Assembly (NCBI RefSeq): GCF_003814875.1
Contig: NZ_RKQF01000001.1
Location: 4,464,001-4,528,000, forward strand
Direction: 5' to 3'
Length of the DNA: 64,000 bases
From: Streptomyces sp. Ag109_O5-1
GTDB lineage: Bacteria; Actinomycetota; Actinomycetes; Streptomycetales; Streptomycetaceae
In this document: positions 8,916 through 16,586 of the stretch, in pieces
Numbering within the stretch: position 1 is the stretch's first letter
How the letters are laid out: each line of letters starts with the position of its first letter
Notes under the pieces: model-generated
Told to the model about the DNA's origin: nothing
Database searches by the model: none
The model's input: the letters and a program-made list of their open reading frames with translations, nothing else
Translations under genes and position numbers: made by a program

Positions 8916-9737
8916 TTGGCCACTGGTACGGAACCACATCAGAACAGCGGCGGTGTACGCACCCGTACACGCGCCGCGATCTCCGCCCCGCACCTGCGGA
9001 CCGACCGCTGGTGGCTGGCGCCCGCCGTCACCGCGGCCGGTCTGTTCGCGTTCGTCGTCTACTCGACCTGGCGGGCCTTCTCGAACGCGCACTACTACGC
9101 GGCGCCGTACGTCTCGCCGTTCTACTCGCCGTGTCTGGCGGAGAACTGCAAGAACATGCCGTCCGGCCCGAACGCCGATCTCTTCGGCAGCTGGTGGGCG
9201 ATCTCCCCGGCGATCATCATCCTGATCTTCCCGCTGGGCTTCCGCCTGACCTGCTACTACTACCGCAAGGCGTACTACCGCAGCTTCTGGGCGTCCCCGC
9301 CGGCCTGCGCCGTGGCCGAGCCGCACGCGAAGTACACCGGTGAGACCCGCTTCCCGCTGATCCTGCAGAACGTCCACCGGTACTTCTTCTACTTCGCCCT
9401 CCTGGTCGCCTGCGTGCTGACCTACGACACGGTGCTGTCCTTCCGCGACCCGCACGAGCGCTGGGGCCACATGGGCCTGGGCACCCTGGTCTTCCTGGTC
9501 AACATCGTGCTGATCTGGGCGTACACCCTGTCCTGCCACTCCTGCCGGCACATCGTCGGCGGCAAGCTCAAGCACTTCTCCAAACACCCCGTGCGCTACA
9601 AGGCGTGGCAGTTCGTCGGCAAGCTCAACGCCCGGCACATGCAGCTCGCCTGGGCGTCGCTGGTGAGCGTGGCGCTCGCCGACTTCTACGTCTATCTCCT
9701 CGCGTCCGGTGTCTTCGACGATCCGCGATTCTTCTAA
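8916..9737 (+). CDS. sdhC: Succinate dehydrogenase membrane anchor (Sdh1 type)
   Basis: A 273-residue integral membrane protein with five predicted helices (about residues 32-52, 92-115, 152-175, 184-205 and 240-262). This is the single-anchor form found in actinobacterial Sdh1 complexes rather than split SdhC/SdhD. It should carry heme and the menaquinone site and hold SdhAB at the inner face of the membrane. The start is TTG at 8916, chosen because GGAG lies seven bases upstream. Several His and Cys residues (SCHSCRHIV) sit at helix ends. Confidence 0.85.
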   Translation: MATGTEPHQNSGGVRTRTRAAISAPHLRTDRWWLAPAVTAAGLFAFVVYSTWRAFSNAHYYAAPYVSPFYSPCLAENCKNMPSGPNADLFGSWWAISPAIIILIFPLGFRLTCYYYRKAYYRSFWASPPACAVAEPHAKYTGETRFPLILQNVHRYFFYFALLVACVLTYDTVLSFRDPHERWGHMGLGTLVFLVNIVLIWAYTLSCHSCRHIVGGKLKHFSKHPVRYKAWQFVGKLNARHMQLAWASLVSVALADFYVYLLASGVFDDPRFF

Positions 9738-9753
9738 TGAGTGGGGCCTTCTG

Positions 9754-11685
9754 ATGGGAGCGGTGGAACGGCAGCAGTGGGACGTCGTGATCGTCGGAGC
9801 CGGCGGCGCGGGGCTGCGGGCCGCGATCGAGGCGCGCGAGCGGGGCGCCCGTACGGCGGTGATCTGCAAGTCGCTGTTCGGCAAGGCGCACACGGTGATG
9901 GCCGAGGGCGGCATCGCGGCGGCCATGGCCAACGTCAACGAGCACGACAACTGGCAGGTCCACTTCCGCGACACCATGCGCGGCGGCAAGTTCCTCAACC
10001 AGTGGCGGATGGCCGAGCTGCACGCCAAGGAGGCCCCGGACCGGGTCTGGGAACTGGAGACCTGGGGCGCCCTGTTCGACCGCACGAAAGACGGGAAGAT
10101 CTCCCAGCGCAACTTCGGCGGCCACGAGTACCCGCGCCTCGCCCATGTCGGCGACCGCACCGGGCTCGAACTGATCCGCACCCTCCAGCAGAAGATCGTC
10201 TCGCTCCAGCAGGAGGACAAGAAGGAGACCGGTGACTACGAGTCCCGGCTGAAGGTCTTCCAGGAGTGCACGGTCACCCGGATCCTCAAGGACGGCTCGC
10301 GCGTGAGCGGCGTCTTCGCGTACGAGCGCGAGACCGGCCGTTTCTTCGTCCTGGAAGCGCCCGCCGTGGTGATCGCGACCGGTGGCATCGGCAAGTCCTT
10401 CAAGGTGACGTCGAACTCGTGGGAGTACACGGGTGACGGGCACGCGCTGGCCCTGCTGGCCGGGGCGCCCCTGCTCAACATGGAGTTCGTGCAGTTCCAC
10501 CCGACGGGCATGGTCTGGCCGCCGTCGGTGAAGGGCATCCTCGTCACGGAGTCGGTGCGCGGCGACGGCGGGGTGCTCAGGAACTCCGAGGGCAAGCGGT
10601 TCATGTTCGACTACATCCCGGACGTCTTCAAGGAGAAGTACGCCGAGTCCGAGGAGGAGGGCGACCGCTGGTACGAGGACCCGGACCACAACCGGCGCCC
10701 CCCTGAGCTGCTCCCCCGCGACGAGGTGGCCCGGGCCATCAACGCCGAGGTGAAGGCGGGCCGCGGCTCCCCGCACGGCGGGGTCTTCCTGGACGTGTCG
10801 ACGCGGATGCCCGCCGAGGTGATCCGGCGCCGGCTGCCGTCCATGTACCACCAGTTCAAGGAGCTGGCGGACGTCGACATCACCGCGGAGGCGATGGAGG
10901 TCGGGCCGACCTGCCACTACGTGATGGGCGGGGTCGCCGTCGACTCCGACACCGCGGCAGCGCGCGGGGTGCCGGGGCTGTTCGCGGCCGGTGAGGTGGC
11001 CGGCGGGATGCACGGCTCCAACCGGCTCGGCGGCAACTCCCTCTCCGACCTGCTGGTGTTCGGGCGCCGGGCGGGCTGGCACGCGGCCGAGTACGTGGAC
11101 GGCCTCGACGCCCGCCCGGAGGTGGCCGACGACCAGATCGACTCGGCGGCGGCGGAGGCCCTGCGGCCCTTCTCGGCCGAGGGCCAGGAACCCGGCTCGG
11201 GACCGCCGGAGAACCCGTACACCCTCCACCAGGAGCTCCAGCAGTCCATGAACGACCTGGTCGGCATCATCCGCCGGGAGGGCGAGATGGAACAGGCCCT
11301 GGAGCGGCTCGCCGGGCTGCGGGTCCGGGCCCACCGGGCCGGTGTGGAGGGGCACCGCCAGTTCAACCCCGGCTGGCACCTCGCCCTGGACCTGCGCAAC
11401 ATGCTGCTGGTCAGCGAGTGCGTGGCCCGGGCGGCGCTGGAGCGCACGGAGTCGCGCGGCGGCCACACCCGCGAGGACCATCCGACGATGGACCGCAGGT
11501 GGCGCCCCGTCAACCTGCTCTGCGGACTGGCGGACCCCACCGGCGGGTTGGCGGCCACCGACCCGGAGCGCGGCCAGATCGACCTCACCCGCGAGACCAC
11601 CGCCCCCATCCGAGCCGACCTGCTCGCCCTCTTCGAGAAGGAGGAGCTGGTCAAGTACCTCGCCGAAGAGGAGCTGTACGAATGA
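9754..11685 (+). CDS. sdhA: Succinate dehydrogenase flavoprotein subunit
   Basis: A 643-residue FAD-binding subunit that oxidises succinate to fumarate. The dinucleotide-binding motif is VVIVGAGGAG at residues 11-20. His46 in KAHTVMAEGG matches the covalent FAD-attachment position. The capping domain carries the substrate motif HPTGM, and GGNSLSDLLVFGRRAG lies near the C-terminus. The ATG at 9754 is preferred over an upstream in-frame start that would overlap sdhC. It lies 16 bases after sdhC and overlaps sdhB by four bases (ATGA), indicating coupled translation. Confidence 0.97.
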   Translation: MGAVERQQWDVVIVGAGGAGLRAAIEARERGARTAVICKSLFGKAHTVMAEGGIAAAMANVNEHDNWQVHFRDTMRGGKFLNQWRMAELHAKEAPDRVWELETWGALFDRTKDGKISQRNFGGHEYPRLAHVGDRTGLELIRTLQQKIVSLQQEDKKETGDYESRLKVFQECTVTRILKDGSRVSGVFAYERETGRFFVLEAPAVVIATGGIGKSFKVTSNSWEYTGDGHALALLAGAPLLNMEFVQFHPTGMVWPPSVKGILVTESVRGDGGVLRNSEGKRFMFDYIPDVFKEKYAESEEEGDRWYEDPDHNRRPPELLPRDEVARAINAEVKAGRGSPHGGVFLDVSTRMPAEVIRRRLPSMYHQFKELADVDITAEAMEVGPTCHYVMGGVAVDSDTAAARGVPGLFAAGEVAGGMHGSNRLGGNSLSDLLVFGRRAGWHAAEYVDGLDARPEVADDQIDSAAAEALRPFSAEGQEPGSGPPENPYTLHQELQQSMNDLVGIIRREGEMEQALERLAGLRVRAHRAGVEGHRQFNPGWHLALDLRNMLLVSECVARAALERTESRGGHTREDHPTMDRRWRPVNLLCGLADPTGGLAATDPERGQIDLTRETTAPIRADLLALFEKEELVKYLAEEELYE

Positions 11686-12458
11686 GCGGCTACACGGCCC
11701 ACTTCAGGGTGTGGCGGGGCGACGTCGAGGGCGGCGGCCTGGAGGACTACAAGGTCGAGGTCAACGACGGCGAGGTGGTCCTGGACATCATCCACCGCCT
11801 CCAGGCCACCCAGGCCTCCGACCTGGCGGTCCGCTGGAACTGCAAGGCGGGCAAGTGCGGTTCGTGCTCGGCGGAGATCAACGGCCGCCCGCGCCTGATG
11901 TGCATGACCCGCATGTCCGTCTTCGAACGGGACGAGACCATCACGGTCACCCCGCTGCGCGCCTTCCCGGTGATCCGGGACCTGGTCACGGACGTCGGCT
12001 TCAACTACCAGAAGGCCAGGGAGGTCCCGGCGTTCGTGCCGCCGGCCGAACTGGGCCCCGGCGAGTACCGGATGTTCCAGGAGGACGTGGACCGGTCGCA
12101 GGAGTTCCGCAAGTGCATCGAGTGCTTCCTGTGCCAGGACACCTGCCATGTGGTCCGCGACCACGAGGAGAACAAGACGGCGTTCGCCGGCCCGCGTTTC
12201 CTCATGCGGGTCGCGGAGCTGGACATGCACCCGCTGGACGCGGCGGAGGCGTCCGGCCTGGACCGCAAGCGCACGGCCCAGGACGAACACGGCCTCGGCT
12301 ACTGCAACATCACCAAGTGCTGCACGGAGGTGTGCCCCGAGGGCATCCACATCACCGACAACGCGCTGATCCCCCTGAAGGAGCGGGCCGTGGACCGCAA
12401 ATACGACCCGCTGGTGTGGCTCGGCTCGAAGATCAGGAGGCGCCCGGCAGGAGGCTGA
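11682..12458 (+). CDS. sdhB: Succinate dehydrogenase iron-sulfur subunit
   Basis: A 258-residue electron-transfer subunit. The [2Fe-2S] ligands are Cys54, 59, 62 and 74. The [4Fe-4S]/[3Fe-4S] ligands fall in CIECFLCQDTC (145-155) and CNITKCCTEVCPEG (208-221). The ATG overlaps the sdhA stop as ATGA. Its 3' end overlaps that of the convergent phosphotransferase gene by 26 bases, leaving no room for an intergenic terminator. Confidence 0.96.
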   Translation: MSGYTAHFRVWRGDVEGGGLEDYKVEVNDGEVVLDIIHRLQATQASDLAVRWNCKAGKCGSCSAEINGRPRLMCMTRMSVFERDETITVTPLRAFPVIRDLVTDVGFNYQKAREVPAFVPPAELGPGEYRMFQEDVDRSQEFRKCIECFLCQDTCHVVRDHEENKTAFAGPRFLMRVAELDMHPLDAAEASGLDRKRTAQDEHGLGYCNITKCCTEVCPEGIHITDNALIPLKERAVDRKYDPLVWLGSKIRRRPAGG

Positions 12459-13422
12459 GCACCCGCCGGAGGTTGGACTCGGCGATCTCCTGCATCGGTT
12501 CGCGCTCCGGGAAGTCGCCGTCGAGCAGCCGCAGCGGCCCGGCGACGAGGTTCAGGTGCATCGCGAGCCGGTACAGCTCCATGCGGTCCTCGTCGAGGTC
12601 GGCGGCGCGCAGCAGGTCGTAGGCGGGCCCGAAGCGGAGCTTGAGGAAGACGTGCTCCCATTCGGCGTCGAAGTACATCAGGCCTTCGATGTCGATGAGC
12701 GCGGGATCGCCCTCGGCGGTCACCAGGACGTGGTCCGGGCCGAGTTCGCCGTGCACGAGTGAGGCATGCTCGCGCGGCTCGACCGCGTCGAAGAGCTCGT
12801 GCACCCGCTCCGTCAGCGCGTCGCGGGCCTCGCGCACCCGGGGGTCGCGCTCGGCGACCTCCGCGATGTCGTGCACCGCGCGGTCGGCGACGACCTGCTC
12901 GCAGGAGTTGCCCCGCGGCTTGCCGCCCTCCGCCACGAGGGCGGCCTTGCCGTATCCGGCGGACATGCACTCGCGGAGCACGCCGAGCGACCCCGCGAGG
13001 CGCGCCAGCGGCACCCGCGCCGCGCCCGGGTCGCTGCGCAGCATCATCTCCAGGCTGCCGCCGCGGACGTCCTCCACGACCGCCGCGTACGCGGGCAGGT
13101 GCTCGGCCTCCTCGTCGGCGAAGAGCAGGCGGGGGGTGCGCACGCCGAGTTCGGTCAGCAGATCGTGGGCGGACAGGAAGAGTCCGAGACCGGAGGCGTG
13201 CGAGAAGGGGTCACGGATGTCGGCGTCGACGGGACCCCAGTAGTCCTCCTCCGGGGACCAGACGTAGGCGATCGCGGTCCTTCCGTTGTCCAGGGCGAGC
13301 CGGTAGACACCTTTCTTGGAGCCGCCGCGCAGCCGGGTGACGGTGGCGGGGGCACGGCCGAGGGCCTCGCGGGCGAGCGGGGCGAGGTCGTCACGGGTGA
13401 GGTGGGCACGAGCGGTTGTCAT
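12433..13422 (-). CDS. Aminoglycoside phosphotransferase-fold protein
   Basis: A 329-residue kinase-fold protein of the APH/choline-kinase superfamily. The nucleotide lobe shows GGSKKGVYRL. The Brenner motif reads VHGELGPDHVL, with Glu where HGD is usual, and the metal site is LIDIEGL. Canonical aminoglycoside kinases have Asp there, so substrate and activity are uncertain and resistance should not be assumed. It is coupled to the upstream gene by a four-base ATGA overlap. Confidence 0.8.
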   Translation of the reverse strand: MTTARAHLTRDDLAPLAREALGRAPATVTRLRGGSKKGVYRLALDNGRTAIAYVWSPEEDYWGPVDADIRDPFSHASGLGLFLSAHDLLTELGVRTPRLLFADEEAEHLPAYAAVVEDVRGGSLEMMLRSDPGAARVPLARLAGSLGVLRECMSAGYGKAALVAEGGKPRGNSCEQVVADRAVHDIAEVAERDPRVREARDALTERVHELFDAVEPREHASLVHGELGPDHVLVTAEGDPALIDIEGLMYFDAEWEHVFLKLRFGPAYDLLRAADLDEDRMELYRLAMHLNLVAGPLRLLDGDFPEREPMQEIAESNLRRVLSLLPGAS

Positions 13423-14864
13423 GACGTACGGACCCAGTCCTTCCGATAAGAGGTCCAGTCATCCTCGGTGGCGGCGAAGTCGACGTACAACGCGACGCCG
13501 AAGTTAGCGCGATCCGCGTCCGTCCGTGACAGTCCCAGCCGAACTCCCCGCACGGCCGCCGGTACGGTCTCGGCGTGCGCCCAGTGGCCGAAACGGTTCT
13601 CGTGGTAGAAGGGCAGCCCCATGAGGAGGTCGGTGCCGGGCGGTGTGACCTGGAGCGCGAGGCTGGTCTGCTGGGCGACGTACCCGCCGTACAGGCTCTG
13701 CAGCGGCTGCATCGTGTCGTATGACATCACCGCGATCTGGTCCACCCGGCGGGCGACTTGCCCGAAATACTCCTGCGACCACCACTTGGGATGACCGGTG
13801 ACGGTACCCCAGAAGGAGTGAAAGGCCGGGAGCGGGTCGATCTGGTGCGCGGCGACGGAGAGCAGCGGGGTGACCGGGCGCAGGGCGTCGAGGAGGGCGA
13901 GGTAGTTCCGGTCGCCGGAGTGCAGGGGCTCCAGGTCGAAGTGGACCCCGTCGAACCCCGCCGCAACGACCTGCCGGGCGGACTCGACCACGGCGGCGCG
14001 GGTCGCGCTCCGCTCCAGATGCATGGCGTCCGGCTTCTCGGGTGCGAGTTCGTCCCCCAGCCAAGCCTGGACCCGGACGCCGGGAAGTTTTCGATGCACG
14101 GCTGTTATCAGCCAACGGGCCTTGGGATAGGCCGATTTGGGCAGCGTGCCGTTGTGTTCCAGTGGTCCGGCATGGACGTAGAGGTCGCGTATGCCGGTGT
14201 CCGCGAGCCGGGCGGCGAGGGCGGTGACGTCGGCGTCGGTCTTACGACCGTCGACCCAGGCGTGACCGAGCCAGATGGCGTCCTTGCTGCGGGTGTGGGT
14301 GCCGGGTCTCGGGTCGCCGGTGTAGTTGATGCGGAGGGCGGTCTCGGCGATGAGGAGGGGAAGCAGGAGGAGCAGGATGGCGGCGAGGGCGAGCCGTCTG
14401 GCGCGCCGTATCCAGTTCCTCGCTTTCCCACCCGCACCACCCGCGCGACTTTCGCCGTCGGGTGCGGGAGGCCCCGGCGGGGGTTCCGAATCGTCGGTGC
14501 CTGCGGCTGACGCGTCGACGGAGTCCGGTCCGCCAGAGGATGCGGAAGGTGCGGGCACGGACTCCGGCCCGACGGGCCGTACAGGAGGCGCGTACGCGGG
14601 CGCGCGACCGTCGGCGGGGGCAGGGGGCGCCGAGAGGGGGCCCGAGGCGTCCGCGAGGGCGGGGGATATGGGGGCGGAGTCCGGCCCGGCGGCGGGCGTG
14701 GGCTGCTGGCCGTCGGCGGGGGCAGGGGGCGGGGGGTGGGGTTCCGAAGTGTCTGTGGGCGCGGGGGGTGTGGGGGTGGAGGCCGGTTCGTCGGGGGGTT
14801 TGGGGGTGGGGTTTGGGGTGTCGGTGGGGTTGGGGTTCTTCTGTGGGTCCGCGCTCCGGTCCAT
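13419..14864 (-). CDS. Membrane-anchored GH18-like TIM-barrel protein with proline-rich N-terminus
   Basis: A 481-residue protein. Residues 1-145 are a Pro/Ala/Ser-rich disordered segment, residues 156-175 one membrane helix, and the rest an extracytoplasmic glycosidase-like barrel. GFDGVHFDLEP (Asp305 to Glu312) resembles the GH18 active-site strand DGxxxDxE. The ATG at 14864 has AGGGGGACAGG just upstream; upstream in-frame codons lack a comparable site. It forms a two-gene operon with the phosphotransferase. Substrate unknown; a peptidoglycan or chitin-like glycan is only a guess. Confidence 0.72.
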   Translation of the reverse strand: MDRSADPQKNPNPTDTPNPTPKPPDEPASTPTPPAPTDTSEPHPPPPAPADGQQPTPAAGPDSAPISPALADASGPLSAPPAPADGRAPAYAPPVRPVGPESVPAPSASSGGPDSVDASAAGTDDSEPPPGPPAPDGESRAGGAGGKARNWIRRARRLALAAILLLLLPLLIAETALRINYTGDPRPGTHTRSKDAIWLGHAWVDGRKTDADVTALAARLADTGIRDLYVHAGPLEHNGTLPKSAYPKARWLITAVHRKLPGVRVQAWLGDELAPEKPDAMHLERSATRAAVVESARQVVAAGFDGVHFDLEPLHSGDRNYLALLDALRPVTPLLSVAAHQIDPLPAFHSFWGTVTGHPKWWSQEYFGQVARRVDQIAVMSYDTMQPLQSLYGGYVAQQTSLALQVTPPGTDLLMGLPFYHENRFGHWAHAETVPAAVRGVRLGLSRTDADRANFGVALYVDFAATEDDWTSYRKDWVRTS

Positions 14865-14946
14865 CCTCTGTCCCCCTGCTCTTGTCGTCCCCCGCCTGTC
14901 CCCGCCCCGGTCGCGAAGCCGACTGGCTGCCCATACGCTCCGAAAT

Positions 14947-16425
14947 GTGACGTCATCCTTGTTCCGGGGTCGGCCGAGGCATGCGACCGGGCACATAGGT
15001 GTGCGGGTGGGGCATGCGGTGCTGGGCGGGGTGGCCGGGGTGGTCTGGCTGGTGTTGCCGGTGATGACGAGCGCCGCTCAAGATCCGGTTCCCGCGGCCG
15101 GGGGCCGGACGGTCGTCACGGCCGAGGCCGACGCGGTGCCGGCCACTGATTACGTGCTGCCGCTCGTCGCCGTGGCGGCGGCCGGCGCGCTGGGCGGCTA
15201 CGGATACGTACGACGGATACGGCGGTCCCGCTCGCGCACCACACCGGGGATCGTGTCCCCCGCCCCGCCCGCGCCGTCACCCACCGACTTCGAGCGGCAG
15301 GCCCGGACCTCCCTGGTCCTCGCCGACGACTGCGTCCGCACCGGCCGCGAAGCGCTCGGTTTCGTCGACGTGGCCGAGTCCGTCCTGCGGGCCGTGCGCA
15401 CGGCCGACACCGAGCTGTCGGCCGCGTTCGCGATATGGCGGCGCTACGAGGAGGGGATGCCGGACGACGCCGCCGGCCGGCGGCAGGCGCTGGTGGGCGT
15501 GGTCGGGCGGGGCTCGGAGGCGGGGCGGCTGCTGGACGCACAGGCGGAGGGGTTCGACGCCGAGTGGGGCGCGGGGGACGCGCTGGCGGTGGCCGAGGGA
15601 CGTTTCCGGGAACTGGCCGCCCGGACCGGCGGGGTGGCGCGCACGCTGACGCAGGCGGGTGAGCGGTACGGGACGACGGCCACCGCGGGGGTGCTGGGAT
15701 ACGTCGAACAGGCCAAGGACCGGCTGGTGTTCGCGACCTCACGGCTCAACCAGGCCCGCCAGGACGCCGATGCGGGTGACGGCGACGGGTTCCGGCGGGG
15801 CTTGCGCGCCGCGGAGGGCGCGGTGGCGCAGGCCGGGGTGCTGCTGGAGGGCGTGCAGCGGCTGGCCGGGGAGCTGCGGACGGCCGCGGGGATGGTGCCG
15901 GCCGCTCTCACGGGCGCGGAGGCGGAGCTGGCGGGCCTGCGGACGACCGCCTTCCCGCCGCGGCTGGCGCATGCCGACGCCGTACTGGCCGCGGTCCGGG
16001 AGGAGTTGACTGGTGGGCCGTGCGATCCGCTGGACGCCTTGCGCCGGATCGCGCGGGCGGTGGAGGGGACGGGGAGCGGGCGGGCCGGGGTGATCGCGGC
16101 GGGGGCGGAGCTGGTGGCGCGCAGTGCGCTGGGGGCCGCCGACGACTTCATCGGCACGCATCGGGGGGCGGTGGGGGCGCAGGCACGGGCGCTGCTGGCG
16201 GAGGCGCGGGGTGCTGCGCTCGCCGACGCCGACCGGCTGGCGCGCAGGGCGCGGGAGTTGGCGGAGCGGGATGTACGGGCGCACGGGAACCCGTTCGCCG
16301 GTGCGGGGGCCCATGAGAGCGGGCTGGCGGGGGCGGTGCTCGGGGGTGTGCTGCTGGGGGAGGAGGCCGATGGGGGGCCGGTGGTGGCGTTCGGGGGGCC
16401 GGATACGAGGAGGCGGTTGGGGTAG
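14947..16425 (+). CDS. Secreted/membrane coiled-coil protein related to TPM-protein C-termini
   Basis: A 492-residue protein. An N-terminal hydrophobic stretch (VLGGVAGVVWLVLPV) looks like a signal peptide. A second helix near LPLVAVAAAGALGGYGYV is followed by a basic stop-transfer and ~400 residues of Ala/Arg/Glu-rich helical coiled coil. From memory, the helical part resembles the C-terminal half of Streptomyces TPM-domain proteins, but the TPM domain is absent. The GTG start is uncertain: an alternative GTG lies at 15001. It is divergent from the GH18-like gene across 82 bases. Confidence 0.7.
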   Translation: MTSSLFRGRPRHATGHIGVRVGHAVLGGVAGVVWLVLPVMTSAAQDPVPAAGGRTVVTAEADAVPATDYVLPLVAVAAAGALGGYGYVRRIRRSRSRTTPGIVSPAPPAPSPTDFERQARTSLVLADDCVRTGREALGFVDVAESVLRAVRTADTELSAAFAIWRRYEEGMPDDAAGRRQALVGVVGRGSEAGRLLDAQAEGFDAEWGAGDALAVAEGRFRELAARTGGVARTLTQAGERYGTTATAGVLGYVEQAKDRLVFATSRLNQARQDADAGDGDGFRRGLRAAEGAVAQAGVLLEGVQRLAGELRTAAGMVPAALTGAEAELAGLRTTAFPPRLAHADAVLAAVREELTGGPCDPLDALRRIARAVEGTGSGRAGVIAAGAELVARSALGAADDFIGTHRGAVGAQARALLAEARGAALADADRLARRARELAERDVRAHGNPFAGAGAHESGLAGAVLGGVLLGEEADGGPVVAFGGPDTRRRLG

Positions 16426-16444
16426 CGCGCCACAGGGTGGCGCG
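16426..16444 (+). terminator. Hairpin terminator after the coiled-coil gene
   Basis: CGCGCCAC and GTGGCGCG form a perfect 8-bp stem with a 3-base loop, starting at the base after the stop codon. There is no U-tract, as is common for GC-rich terminators in Streptomyces. Confidence 0.6.
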
Positions 16445-16449
16445 GCGGG

Positions 16450-16530
16450 TTGTCGGGCGGCTGCGGGTGCGTGGGGGTTGGTCGCGCCCACGCGGCGGAG
16501 CCGCACATTGCTACAGCCCCGCGCCCCTGA
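16450..16530 (-). repeat. Streptomyces-type interspersed repeat, copy 2
   Basis: On the minus strand this matches copy 1 through GCGCGGGGCTGTAGCAA, the GCGGCTCCGCCGC core and GTGGGCGCGACC. It occupies most of the gap between the convergent coiled-coil and phosphatase genes, whose 3' ends both face it. Confidence 0.8.
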
Positions 16531-16586
16531 AGTGGCGCACGGCAACGCCCCTTTCCTTTACGGCCCGCAGCAGCCCTACTGCCCTC

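Noticed and set aside
13158..13410. Antisense small ORFs over the phosphotransferase
   Set aside because: No ribosome sites, and their composition mirrors the opposite strand.
12433..13422. Aminoglycoside resistance gene
   Set aside because: Kinase fold only; the catalytic motif is HGE rather than HGD, and the coupled GH18-like gene does not suggest resistance.
14461..14860. Repetitive GC-rich DNA as a mobile element
   Set aside because: It is the degenerate codon pattern of the Pro/Ala/Ser-rich protein tail; no terminal repeats or transposase.
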